Position numbers and translations under genes: made by a program. The notes beneath the pieces were generated by a model. It saw only the letters and a program-made list of their open reading frames with translations, was not told the DNA's origin and ran no database searches. A stretch of 64,000 nt of DNA from Phallusia mammillata (lineage: Eukaryota; Chordata; Ascidiacea; Phlebobranchia; Ascidiidae): positions 31,851 through 95,850 of the forward strand of contig QLIY01000641.1 in NCBI GenBank assembly GCA_003260075.1, in the 5' to 3' direction. Positions 1-12,092 of this stretch are shown piece after piece. Each line of letters starts with the position of its first letter. Position 1 is the stretch's first letter.

Positions 1-67
<67 letters not shown>
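1..67. other. Poly-G run at window edge (assembly joint)
   Basis: An uninterrupted run of 67 G opens the window. It is one of about 45 such runs here; most others separate two slightly different copies of the same local sequence, so this one is most simply an assembly joint. The sequence left of it, which should hold the C-terminal exons of the SELENBP1 gene, is not visible. Confidence 0.8.
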
Positions 68-69
<2 letters not shown>

Positions 70-1104
70 GATGTATTATAACATGCATTACACAATTGAA
101 TTGCCCCTTTTTTCACGGAATATTCACACCCAAGGTATGTTTTTGGCAGTTCTCTTTAGGCAATATAATGGTGTGTGACTTATCATTTGCATCTAATATA
201 GCTAACAGTTGTCCTAAGTGTAATCGGGCAGCTTGTGTGTATGTCGCGAAACATAAGAATCTATGCTGTACATAAACTGGTGTGTGACCACAGCGTCCAC
301 GTCCAATATAACTAACAGTGGTCTTTAGTGTAGTTAGGGAGCTTGTATGTATGTCCTTAAAGATGAAAATCTATGCTGCACATAAACTGACGTGTTTTGC
401 CACAGCGCACACATCTGAGGCTACTTACAGTGGCCCGCAGTGTTTTTGGGCGTATGTCCAGACTTGTGAAGGTTATGGAGCTTGGCTTACTGTGGCCGTA
501 AACTTAAAGCTAAAGGCGAAAAAGTTAGTGCAGTGTAAACGTGAGAAGATTGGATGCCAAATTGGCGGACAACACGTTGTTTGACAAACTAACTTTTTTT
601 GTTGTAAATACAAATGACCTGCGGCTAACCGAAAGTCACGTTGAAGGTCACGTTGACCAAAATATTTGAGCAACTTGTCGAATTAATACAGCTTCAGCTG
701 CAAACTTTCGGCAATTTTGTTTTGAGTCAAATCATTGCTTTAAAAGAATATGTACTGATTGGAACTGTGATCGACGTAGACGTTGTATCTTATCCATGTA
801 ATGATGTAGTTTTGTGTGCAAGGCGAAAATTGGCACGCATATATGAATTTTATATAAGCTTATTTGAATTTTATTCCTACTTGTAGCAATGTTCTTTTGT
901 TCCAATCGTATACATGCAACGTCCTTCCATAATGACCTAAATAAACAAATTGTAAATTAGCACTTAAATGATAACAACGAAATAGGTTGTTAAAATTTAC
1001 AAAAAATGTGTGTTTGCAAAGTATAAAACAGGTCAAGTTTTTATGCTAAGTATTTATTCAAGCATTTTTTGATAGGTCAGATGCTACAAAATATAACCAA
1101 TCAC
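68..1104. other. No gene recognised
   Basis: Short open frames occur but none has splice-phase support or family resemblance. The next SELENBP1 exon (the one encoding the family's VWDW-containing blade) was looked for on the minus strand and not found. A weak internal repetition is visible: the phrase around cataaactg..tgtgtg recurs near 270 and 385. Confidence 0.5.
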
Positions 1105-1619
1105 CAGCTGCCACGTCTTCAGGTTTGAATCCGCTTAGAAGCTTCTTAGGGGTTCCCCATTCTGTGCTGATCATCACATTATGACGTGGTTGATACCAAA
1201 AGTCGTAACCAAACTTTGTGTTGTGCCCAGGCATCTCCCAGTTGCCTTGTAATTCGAATGTCTCAGAATCGAGAAGCAGAAAACCACCTTAAGATGACCA
1301 GATTAAATGTTTATTAACGGTACTTTAACTCTTTGAGGAAAAACTCGTTGTTGTACACAGGTTTATTTCAAATTAGACAACAAATATTCTATTTAAAAAA
1401 AGTTCTATTTAAAAAATATGGTTTGTTTGTTTAGCAGCATAAGTAGGACGGTTTAGTTTCAACCTTTTCAATGCATCAACGGTTGTTTAGGCAGGCACAA
1501 GTTTGCCCTCCAAAGTATACATTTGACAGTTCTTGAGAATAAAAGTATAAGTAAGCAAAATATTTAGCAATGCGGGGCAGTTTAAATAAACTTGGGAGGA
1601 CTTTAAAATCCGAAAAGAC

Positions 1620-1710
<91 letters not shown>

Positions 1711-4522
1711 GTGTGCGAAATTATGGTACTTTCTTTAAATCGTTTTACCTTTTCCATTGCCAGAGGGGTCACCAATGGTGCTGATCATAATTTGACCTCC
1801 AGGAATACAATGAACGGTGTGAGGGGGGGGGGGGGAGTATAAATTTGACAATTCTTGAGAATAAAAGTATAGGTAAGCAAAATGTTTAGCTATATGGGGC
1901 AGTTTAAATAAACTTGGGAGGACTTTAAAATCCGAAAAGACGAAACCTCTTTGAGTTAGTCCAACAAGTGTGGTCGTTAACATGCATTATTGAACCTACT
2001 GTTCTGCTACAGGGGGGGGGGGTTGGCTAAACCGGTCTTGTGAAAAATCTCAACCGGCTCAACGGTCTGAAAAAAATTAGTTTTTGAAAGTAAGTACTTT
2101 GTTATTGCGTGGATTTAAATCTGTGATCCGTGCACCTACATTTTAACGCTCAATATCTTGACAAAAACTATGAAAAAGATAAAAGAGATCCTAATCTCTT
2201 AACTTAGGAAACCAACATGTTTGAGCATATTTGTATCTATGAAGCATTTCCTACGGTTGAACAAGTCCCTGTTTATGGCTGAACAACACAAGGCATTTTC
2301 GACTGGAAACACAGTGGTCGCAAGCGACTTTTCCAAAGGTGTTAACAAAATACGAAGCCGTTACGGCATGAGAATATGAAATCTACTTTCTTCACAGCAG
2401 AGCTCATACCTTTGCAATTCTTGGCCTTCTCGGGTTTGTGGTGACATCGACAGCGTAAAGTCGACTTGACACTAATCCAGGCATGATGAAGAGACTTCGG
2501 CGTTTGGTTGGATCGTGGAAACAACTGCTACAGGCGTTCCAGCCAGTGTGATGAAGTTCGTCCTTCATGTTCGGCATCTCCAAACGGTCGATAATCTGTT
2601 TATCAAACTCAGATTAATGTGGGTTTACCACTTTTACACCGAAGCAAAGTTTCGGACGGTTTTAATAAATATCTCAGACGACACCAAACGTGTGTGGTTT
2701 AATTCGTTTTATAGCATGTTGTTATACATGTTAACAACCTTAACAGTCCCATTTTTGATAAAAAAAAACATTATTATTACAGAAAAAAGCGCAGTTTTGT
2801 TTCTTAAAGTTACCAAGGGGGGGGGGCTATACATGTTACCAACCCTAACAGTCCCATTTTTGATAAAATAGCATTATTATTACAGAAAAAAGCGCAGTTT
2901 TGTTTCTTAAAGTTACCAAACAGAAGGTTTCATACGATACGGTCGTTTTAACAGAGTATTTTTAGCTCTCAAGGCGCTAAAAAAACAGCATTTATTACAT
3001 CCACTAGCACTAGCCTTTAATTCATGCTCATCAAAAACAGCATAAACATCAACAATTCAGCCAAACGCTATATCACTGTTGGTTATAGACAGGGTTTGAA
3101 ACCACCCAAAACGTTAGTTTTTAAAAATGTGACGAATTTTATGAGGACATTGGTTGTCATGCTAAACGGGGGGGGGGCTGCATTTATTACATCCACTAGC
3201 ACTAGCATTTAATTCATGCTCATCAAAATCAGCATAAACATCAACAATTCAGCCAAACGCTGTATCACTGTTGGTTATAGACAGGGTTTGAAACCACCCA
3301 AAACGTTAGTATTTAAAAATGTGACGAATTTTATGAGGACATTGGTTGTCATGCTAAACTGTTTGTGGTCGCATATGAAAATATTTGCAGTAGGTATGGA
3401 TGTACTGTTGGCTGCCCGAAAATTGACTGGAATACACGAATTACTATGCTTAAGTGCTAACAACGTTTTAATAAGTATCTTTAGTTGTACACCGTTATTA
3501 GCGCGATACGTCTAATTGCTGAATAGTATTTATAACCAGCGCAAGTGTAAAAATGCCCTTTCAAGTTGATTTAAGTGGCTGGCGCGCCCATTGAGGTTAA
3601 TTTCGCTAACATGTTCTAGTTGCTTTGCTTACCTGTAGATAAGTGGGAGAACTTTCATCCATATCAATAGTGGCCAAATAATCAGGAGCTTCTATGTCAG
3701 TATTCCTAAAAGTAATTCACACGTAAATGTAAAAATGTTTTTGATGGCAACCAATAAGAACAATGCATGCATCCACTTTTTGGTACTTTGGCAATAATGT
3801 TTATGATTAAATTACTTTTCAAGTCCGTGTATAGTGTTCCGAAGCATCCACTTTTTGTTATGAAGGTTTCAAATCGTAATCATTAAGCCTTTCAAGTTAC
3901 TATCAAAGACGCCAAACAGATTTTAATAACGACGCTTGTTTACATGTATATTTGTCGCAATCAAACGCAATTCACTCGAACAAAAATATGAGGGCCAGAC
4001 ATAGATCTAATGCGACTCTAAGAGAGTTATTTTAGTATGTTTAGAGGTTCTGCGTCGGCAAGAAGTTGTCAGTTAGTGGGTTAACAACCGATTTGGAACA
4101 CTTAAGTGTAAAATACGTTTTTTGTTGCCCTTAGCTAACAAAAACAGATCACAGCAAACACTTTTTAATGAAAATGTGCTTAACCTCTAACCAATTTTCT
4201 TACAAAACGACCAAGTTAAAAAATGTAACCGGTCACCAGATCTTTCCATCTCATACTCATTTAGACGTACACAAGCGAGTTTGGGTATACCGCAAAGCCA
4301 GCAAAAAACCACAACTATTCATTCATCGGCTGTATTACTTACCTGTGGGCATAATACTATAGTTGGTAAAAGACTAGGCACCGTACCTGTATATGCAAGG
4401 AATGTATAGAATTTTTTCTTTCGGTGCCTTCATAGCGTCTTTTGGGGACGCATAGCCAGGTCCGGTTGATGCTCGGCAGCATGATGGCTCCAAATGCTTT
4501 GCAATGGTATCGACTCGAGTAG
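1105..4522 (-). CDS. SELENBP1: Selenium-binding protein 1 / methanethiol oxidase, partial
   Basis: Five exons read on the minus strand: 4387-4522, 3633-3705, 2410-2595, 1749-1822 (cut by a poly-G run) and 1105-1287. Phases close at every intact junction (2, 0, 1). The product follows the family in order: [14 protein letters not shown], then [13 protein letters not shown], then [20 protein letters not shown], then [13 protein letters not shown], then [27 protein letters not shown]1 is a cytosolic beta-propeller enzyme that in humans oxidises methanethiol to hydrogen sulfide, hydrogen peroxide and formaldehyde. Only about the N-terminal 40 percent is here. The first exon with the start codon was not identified (the 4387-4522 exon needs one base from it), about 18 residues between the third and fourth exons are lost at the poly-G run 1823-1835, and the C-terminal exons lie beyond the left edge. 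The family assignment is firm; the exon edges at 1822 are set by the assembly break. Confidence 0.93.
1622..1708. other. Poly-G run, 87 bases (assembly joint)
   Basis: Longest G run in the window, inside a SELENBP1 intron. The bases before it (from about 1500, containing ttcttgagaataaaagta) recur after a second G run near 1850, so the two runs bracket a displaced piece holding the fourth exon. Any long poly-Gly or poly-Pro reading frame here is meaningless. Confidence 0.8.
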
Positions 4523-6383
4523 CTAAGTCATAAAATTGTTAAAGTATGTGGCATTAGCCTGCTTAGGAAAATGAAAAAAGGTCTACATTATCTATGACTG
4601 GGGGGGGGGGTGACATTAGCCTGCTTAGGAAAATGAAAAAAGGTCTACATTATCTATGACTTTGTGTTGGTTTGCAAGGTTGTGCAACTACATGCAAAAA
4701 TTGCTGTGCAAAATACTTCCAGATAAGATGAGTTTATTTTGCTTGGTGAACATCTTTTAAAACCCAGGATAGAAATGGAAAGTGCTGTAAGACTATCAGT
4801 TGTACGGCAAATCATGCACGTCTTACGTTTGAAAGTCACTTAACAACCGTTAAAAAGCAACACAAATAATCTACTGTATCTACTGTACGATTTTTGTACT
4901 TCAAACATACCTGTATGTTTTGGCTTGAAGTACGTAAGTTTAAAACTTATTTAAACACCAGTAACAAACTGAAAACGTTACTTACACATAGTGTCAGTTT
5001 GCTGGACGAATAGCAGAATGGGAAACAGAGCTCAGATTCTAATTAAGCAAGACAAGTGCTGGAAAAAATGAAAACAAATCGTTTGTCAAGTCAAACGCCT
5101 CCCAATTGTACGGTTACTGCACAGCCTTTATGTGTTACCAGCCTGTCTCTAATTGCTCAAATAAACTTTACTCCCAGAAAAGTGACTTTCCCCCAAGCAA
5201 TACTGATTTTGCAGATATCTTCAAAAGTCACCCTGTTTATATCATCCTTGACAAAAAATGCTGCATTTGCAACGACTGGCAGGAATGTAAAACAAATCTG
5301 AATGATTTTCTATTCAAATCAAACAGCTAAGATCAGAAGTGGAAAGACCCTTTGCTAAATACTGCTTTGCATGGGGGGGGGGCAAAAGTGACTTTCCTCC
5401 AAGCAATACTGATTTTGCAGATATCTTCAAAAGTTTTACCACACAGTCTAAGTGGCTAAAATCGTCGATGATCGAGTGGTTACTTAAACAATACACAAGC
5501 ACTCTGTTTATATCATCCTTGACAAAAAATGCTGCATTTGCAACGACTGACAGGAATGTAAAACAAATCTGAATGATTTTCTATTCAAATCAAATAGCTA
5601 AGATCAGAAGTGGAAAGACCCTTTGCTAAATACTGCTTTGCATTTTAAACCTATCCTGCATGCCTGACTTCACTATACTGTGCTGTACTGCATCTCAAAG
5701 CAACTTATCACCCATATAGGGCGTTGCGCCGAACTTTATTTACCACCAGCAAAAACGAAAAAAGTCTTTTCAAGTCTTGATTCGACACGTTTCGATGGTT
5801 TTTCAAAAACACCTCGACCTGTTTGAATACCGTTTCGATGGCCTAAGATTCCTTTTCCGAAACCACATCGGCCCAGTTCGACGATTAACAGACACTCCGC
5901 GGAAATTTAGGCTTAATCGTGCTTTACTTTTATAGAAACGGAAGCTTGTCAATCGTTGTGCTCAAAAACCTCTTTGATTAGACATCGCCTGTACCTTATG
6001 TAGCATTTGTCACTTCTGTCTTGCATTCTGCACCTAAGTGCCAGTCAGCAATATAAGGCGCTACCTCTATATGCTTGTCAAGCCACCTCTCAAACATCGA
6101 GTTAATGTTTAACAAATGCTGAGTCATTGTAAAAGAGGTTTTTGCAGCGCATGAGCAGAAAAAGGCAACTTCAATCAACTATCCATACAAGCCATTCCGG
6201 TGCAACTAATTATTTTTAATGTGAAATATAAGCAACGCTTAATAGTTAAGCCACCTGAAGCTGATTTTTACATGGTTAAGTAGCACTATTACCGGGTGCT
6301 TAAACTCGGCTTGAATAAGGCTTAACGCTTTATTGCTTGCCTATAGACAGCCGTGTCCGCATGGCATTCATGGCATTCATGGC
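4523..6383. other. No gene recognised; local duplicated pieces
   Basis: Upstream side of SELENBP1. Two stretches are duplicated around G runs: 4552-4600 repeats at 4612-4660, and the segment from about 5170 to 5370 repeats after 5381. The first SELENBP1 exon and its promoter should be in or beyond this stretch but I could not identify them. Confidence 0.5.
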
Positions 6384-7233
6384 ACCAGTTGTTTAGTTAC
6401 CTGCAAGTATCGAACATATCTTACATGTGGAAGGAAATATAATGTATTGATAAGCGCTGAGTGTCAAAAACAAAACATTTATAGAGTTTGTTTATAGTGA
6501 ATACAGTTTATTACTATTTGTTATCTTATTGAGTAATTGCCTCTTAATTTTCCGATTACGTGCCTAACAAAAACATAGTTTAAACTCTTGGCACCGTGCT
6601 TCTTTAAAAGTGATTCAATGAAAGCAGTGACAAAGGTTACGGCCAGGTCACGTGATTGTAGGCTGCTGCTGCTTGTGGAGTCTCTAAACATACAAGAACG
6701 CAGCCCACAGCTAAATGTGTAACAAAACTCGACGCCCCCCTGCAGTTTTTAAAAGCACATAACCTGTAACCTGTTTACTTTTTATCTGTAACTTCTGTTA
6801 TTGGTTCTAATTGCTTGGTTTTGTACTTCATTAAAAACGTGAGAATCATTGTCAAAACGTCAGGTGTTTCATGAATATACTGATTTATGTGTTTCTTGTA
6901 AAAATCTTTAAAAGCGTGTATCATTTAATGGTGTACCTTAACCATCACCGAAAAACTTAGTTCTTGCGAATAAAACAAAACATGTCCCAAATTTATGTTT
7001 GACAACGACATTTGCTGTGTTAAAACATATACACTGCGCAGTGTGGCGACTTTGTAACAATTACTCTACAAAAAAGCCACCAAGCAGAGGTCACAGCACA
7101 TACATATTTACAACGCAGTACAAGACAAAGCTCTCAATGATTTAGCACTTCTATGTGTGTACATCCATGTGATGCACACTCAAGACAGCGTCTTGCACCT
7201 ATACGAAAAGCAGATTTCGTCTTGAAATGATTA

Positions 7234-7402
7234 AGCAGACTGAAAACTTTAACAAGTCTAAAGTCATCCACCCTTTTTTATGTGCAGCATATGTATATTT
7301 CGCCTAAGTAATAGTCATCATCAGGAATTTAAAACAACAAACAGTGCTAAAGAATCTGTTTGTTGTTTTGTGATGGTGACTTGTTAAAGTTTTCAGTCTG
7401 TT
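7234..7402. mobile_element. MITE, 169 bp, terminal inverted repeats, ATTA target duplication
   Basis: The ends are perfect inverted repeats of 23 bases (7236-7258 and 7378-7400, outer part cagactgaaaactttaaca). The element is flanked by ATTA on both sides (7230-7233 and 7403-7406). Inside is a second inverted repeat, aacaacaaacag against ctgtttgttgtt (about 7333-7376), so the single strand could fold into a double hairpin. There is no coding capacity. Superfamily is not assigned; a 4-bp target duplication does not match hAT (8) or mariner (TA). Confidence 0.75.
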
Positions 7403-8283
7403 ATTATGTGGGGGGGGGGGCCAGTTTAGTTACCTGCAAATATCGAACATATCTTACATGTGGAAGGAAACATAATGTATTGATAATCTCTGAGTGTCAA
7501 AAACAAAACATTTATAGAGTTTGTTTATAGTGAATACAGTTCGTTACTGTTTGTTATCTTATTGAGTAATTGCATCTTAATTTCCCGATTACGTGCCTAA
7601 CAAAAACATGGTTCAAACTATTGACACCTTGCTTCTTTAAAAGTGATTCAATAAAAGCAGTGACAAAGGTTTCGGCCAGATCACGTGATTGTAGGCTGCC
7701 GCTGCTTGTAGAGTCTGTAAACGTATAAGAACGAAGCCCACAGCTGAACATCAAATAAAATCGACGCCCCTGTACTATTTAACAGCATGTACCTGTTCCT
7801 TCCTATTTATCTCCGTTCTAATCCTTCTTTAGGACTGTTTCCTTCATATCTGTCGCTCCTTTGATTGGTCTTAGTTGCTAGGTTTTGTACTTCATTAAAA
7901 AATTCCTTTGTCAAATCGTCAGCTTTTTCACGAACTTACTGATTTTCATGAACATACTGAGTATCTTAATAAATCTTTAAAAACGTGTATCTTTTAATGG
8001 TCTACCTAAACTATTACCCTTAAAGACAAAACGTTTTTTGTACTCTTTTTGACAACAACATTGGCTGTGTTAAAACATATACAGTGCACAATATGGCGAC
8101 TTTGTGTTAATTACTCTACAAAAAAGCCACCAAGCAGAGGCCACAGCACATACATATATACAGCGCAGCACAAGACGAATGTTTCTATGGGTTTGCACTT
8201 CTATGTGTGTTCATCCATGTAATGTACACTCAAGGCGACTTCTTGTACCTATACGAAAAGCAGATTTCGTCTTGAAATGATTA

Positions 8284-8449
8284 AACAGACTGAAAACTTT
8301 AAGTTTAAAGTCATCCACCCTTTTTTATGTGCAGCATATGTATATTTCGCCTAAGTAATAGTCATCATCAGGAATTTAAAACAACAAACAGTGCTAAAGA
8401 ATCTGTTTGTTGTTTTGTGATGGTGACTTGTTAAAGTTTTCAGTCTGTT
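8284..8449. mobile_element. Second copy of the ATTA-flanked MITE
   Basis: The same element as at 7234-7402, carried in copy B of the 1-kb duplication, again flanked by ATTA (8280-8283 and 8450-8453). Its left inverted repeat has lost the inner bases aacaagtc, so only the outer part still pairs with the intact right end. It is a passenger of the duplication rather than a separate insertion, because flanks match too. Confidence 0.7.
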
Positions 8450-8458
8450 ATTATGTGT

Positions 8459-10929
8459 GACTGTTGTCTCCATCTCGCGTACTGAGTCTCTGGTGACTCG
8501 TGATTTATGATATACTACACACAGTTTCTATGAAATGATCAAATATAGGCTTTCTTTACCCACCCTTTTCTCTTGTTTATTTTGCATTTATATTTACTTT
8601 TCAATTCGTAATATTTAAGTTACAACACACATAAATACTTTTACATACCTTTAGACTACACGTTTTCGCTGTAACAAATCGTTAGAACAGGTCTTGAAAG
8701 TCTCAAAGACGGGACGAAATAGACAACTGTTAAACCTGCGAAACAGCTTGCGAAGTTGACTATTTGAAACAGTCAGTTAACCTGCACATAAACAAAGTGA
8801 AAGCAGACAACAAAACCACAATGATGGGAAGGTTACCATGATGTGTATGTTAAATTAAACATGCTAATAGGTTTTCCATAGACTGGATGGTATCTCTCTC
8901 TCTTCTGAATTTTTCGTTGAATTTCATGTTAGTCAATATACCTTTCGGTTAGACCACGGTACGGCAGGCCCGCGGGTTGTACCGAATCAGACGGTCACCA
9001 AACATGGCAGAGCGTAGGATAAAAAAATCCTAAGGATGATCCAAATACAAGTTTATTTTCATCTTAACTGATACATTTGTTTCGGTTTTAACATTAAACT
9101 GTGCAAATTAGCTCATAAAAAAACTTGTCTGTTGCGAAAAGAATGCAGTGTAAATTAACTTCATGTGTTTCATACCAAATATATGTCCATTATTTTCTCA
9201 TTTTCATAGCTTTCCTAGTATTCAAGGATATTGTTTGTATGTTCGTGTGGGTTCTAAAGTGTACATTTTATGACAAACCTATTAATGTATTCTAAAAAAT
9301 TTACTGGTTTTAGCGACTAGTTAAAAATCTGTACATTTTTCTGCCCTAAAACGATAATGTGATAAAATATTTTGAGCACGAAATCATGATTAATGAGACA
9401 TGAAACCAGCACACGGCGTGATTATTAGTTAACAAACATATTGCTTTTCTGACACGTTTTGTTTTCCATTGGCAACAATTTTTAATCGTTTTGATAAAAC
9501 ATTACTCACGTTAATTGTTTGAAGCATGTAATAATTTCGAAAACAATCTACTGTAAAGCATTTTGTTCTGCTGCAATCTTATAACAGATGTTAAATAATG
9601 ACGCAAAATTTAGAGCAAAATCTTAAAAAATAAGTATCAAGGTTTTTCCTAATTTGAATTACGTTTTTCATGATAGTCAGGATATCTTTTTAGTTTGTAA
9701 TTTCATGTGCTCACCAGTGTCTTGGTTTTAAAGGAAATCAATAGCGACTCAATAGTTTATTAATTGTGTGCATGAAACGTGTAGAGGTAAGTCTCGGTGT
9801 TGGTAAAGGTGCCTATTTACCCAGTACGTTCACTACCCAGGGACGAATTTGTATCTCAGTTCTTTGTGAAAACGAGTCCAGCACCTTCTAAACAAAGTAT
9901 CTAGGGGGGGGGGCAGAGGTAAGTCTCGGTGTTGGTCAAGGTGCCTATTTACCCAGTACGTTCACTACCCAGGGACGGATTTGTGTGTCAGTTCTTTGTG
10001 AAAACGAGTCCAGCACCTTCTAAACAAAGTATCTACCGAAATACCTCTTATTTAATTCACTAAAACAGAGGTTACACAAAATGGTCTGTGAACAAACTTG
10101 CGCTTAAAAACTATCCGACAGGGTTTCTTTCAGTGATTCTTTTATTGAACCCTACCCCCTTTCCATAACACGGGTAGTTATTTTTTATGTGTTAAGTTAA
10201 ATCATTGCACCAACCTTACTTTTTGTGACCTACAGGGGGGGGGGGACTTAAAAACTATCCGGCAGGGTTTCTTTTAGTAATTCTTTTATTGAACCCTACC
10301 CCCTTTCCATAACACGGGTAGTTAGTTTTTTTGTGTTAAGTTAAATCATTGCACCAACCTTACTTTTTGTGACCTACAGTCACATAACGATGTATAAAAC
10401 GGTGTAGCAGCGCGTTCAGTCACCTGCCACCAATTGTGCTCCACTGTTTTGCGTTTCATAACGTTTTAACGTTGTGCAGCTATTTCCGGATTGGTGATTG
10501 TTTTAGTGCAATTGTGTCGCTATGTTGTCTTACAACAAGCGAAGTAAACCCAACTCATGTTTAACAAAGTGCCGTTTGTCACAAACATTACCAACCCGAC
10601 AAAGCACCAAGACGAAGCTCAGCAACGACATCTTGCGATTGTTTAATAAATATTTTTTCGCCGTTTTTCGGTTTTGTGTCCAGTAAGCTGACTGTATGGT
10701 CAACCGAGTTGTTTTCTCTCCAACCCATTGTAAACAATATAACTAATAATCACAATCGCAATAGTCGAATTTGGAAAGGTTATTAACTATAAACATAATA
10801 AAAAAGGAAAATATTTCAATACAGCCCCAAATAATTATATGGAAGTTTGACTTTGAAACATAACCAAACGAGGTAGAATTAAAAAAAAGTGGTATCGATT
10901 TTTGCTTGAAGCAAAGATCTGATGTGACG
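8459..10929. other. No gene recognised; duplicated blocks
   Basis: No exon with family resemblance was found on either strand. Two local duplications flank G runs: 9785-9902 with 9914-10035, and about 10105-10235 with 10247-10378. A fragment near 8955-9020 (accgaatcagacggtcaccaa) belongs to the foldback repeat family described at 53434-53752. Confidence 0.5.
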
Positions 10930-11515
10930 TAAAAATGAGGTTGTGGGTTCGAATTCCATCGCAGGCTTGATTTCACTAGTCTGTGTCTTGCTATATGAGA
11001 ATGCTTGGCAGACTTGGTCCGGTATAATGCCTTTAAGGGCCCAACATACTATGATTTTTATTTGAGTGTGCCGTGATCGCTGGTCTGTATAAACCAGAGT
11101 TCTAAGTCGGGCCGGGTTCGGGTTTGGGCCGGGTTCGGATTCGGCCGGGTTAGGTTTTTTGAAAAAAATGGGCTTGATTCGGGCCTGACTTTACACTCTG
11201 TGGCAGTATTTTTTTGGATTAATTTAACCAGCTGAATAACCAGTTGCTGGACCTGACCCAATGTCAAACAGCTCTAAAACGCCTTGTTCAAGAACAATTG
11301 TCTATTATTTTCTATTGCGTTTGTTTTCTTGTCCTTCCTGAGGCTTCAATGTATAGGCCAGTCAATCAAACTTTCGGGCCTAAACGGCCCTCTCAAAAAC
11401 GTATCGGGTTTGGGCCGGGTTTAGGGCTTGTACCTTCGGGTTCGGGCTCGAATTTCAGGCCCGTTTACAACTCTGGCATGAACGCGTCAGGGCTGATTCT
11501 AGTATGTGTGTATGT
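10930..11515. mobile_element. Foldback/tRNA-like repeat copy, interrupted by a hAT element
   Basis: The stretch from 10942 carries gtgggttcgaattcc, a tRNA B-box-like motif, followed by the right arm of the family seen at 53434-53752 (cttgctatatgagaatgcttgg, then a gtataatgcct-like end) and by the outer motif gagtgtgccgtgatcgctgg. The outer motif breaks off at 11094 and resumes at 11476 (cagggctgat), the gap being filled by a separate hAT-type element. This shows the order of insertion: foldback copy first, hAT element second. Confidence 0.65.
11095..11475. mobile_element. Non-autonomous hAT-type element, 381 bp
   Basis: The termini are inverted: CAGAGTTCTAAGTCGGGCC on the left against a right end whose complement starts CAGAGTTGTAAACGGGCC. 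The flanks are gtataaac (11087-11094) and gcatgaac (11476-11483), six of eight matching, as expected for an aged 8-bp target duplication. Both arms are rich in GGGCCGGGTTCGG-type blocks, also as inverted copies. No transposase frame is present. Related arms occur near 13490 and 37262. Confidence 0.7.
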
Positions 11516-12092
11516 TCACTTTAGAGGCCAAGTGAAAAACCCATTTCTTTCAAATTTTAGCTTAAATTTGACTCAAATTAATGCAGTTAGTGGGACTTTT
11601 TCCCAACAATCAACAGCCCTATTGCAAAGTCAATAAGTAACAGATGCACTTAATCTCTGGCGCACTGTATGTTGCAACAAATACAACACAGTCCAATTTC
11701 GACAAACAAAGGCAAACAACATTTATGAACAAACAACGTTGAGGCGTGCAGCTAGTCATGTATTAAAATGTGGTGTCACAGTATATTTTGTATCGCATGA
11801 CAGAGGTGTCACTAGTATAAACTTTTTGAAAACCTTTAGTGACAATTGTGCAGGAAAATGGGTTTATTTGTTAGACAAGTGCATGCAAACAGCAACAGGT
11901 TTACAATTTATTATTGACACAGCGAACAAAGCAGGTCAATTTATTTGTAAAACCGCCACATTTCTATAATTATTGGCATTTAACTTTTGCTTTTTAGGTA
12001 ACTATTGTCCAAGGTCATACTAACGAACCTCTTATAAACCGTTTTTACCTCAAAAAACCTGTTAAATATCAAATAGGTTGCAAAATAACAAA

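Larger units (their letters stand above)
6384..8458. repeat. Two diverged copies of a 1.03-kb segment
   Basis: Copy A (6384-7410) and copy B (7421-8458) run in the same direction and are separated by a 10-base G run. They are similar throughout but carry many substitutions and small indels, except for the last 150 bases, which are almost identical. The G-run joint suggests two haplotypes placed end to end; the divergence would also fit an old tandem duplication. No coding potential was recognised in either copy. Confidence 0.75.

Noticed and set aside
318..886. Open frames of 60-90 codons near the left edge
   Set aside because: No family resemblance, no splice partners, overlapping frames on both strands.
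1476..1842. Poly-proline and poly-glycine reading frames
   Set aside because: They are the translation of a G run that marks an assembly joint, not coding sequence. The same applies at 58765-59069.
4654..4839. First exon of SELENBP1
   Set aside because: The minus-strand frame does not end in the phase required by the exon at 4387-4522 and does not resemble the family N-terminus.
11739..11969. 76-codon plus-strand frame ahead of the NLR-like gene
   Set aside because: It does not start with ATG, has no P-loop or other motif, and no splice phase links it to the exon at 12093.
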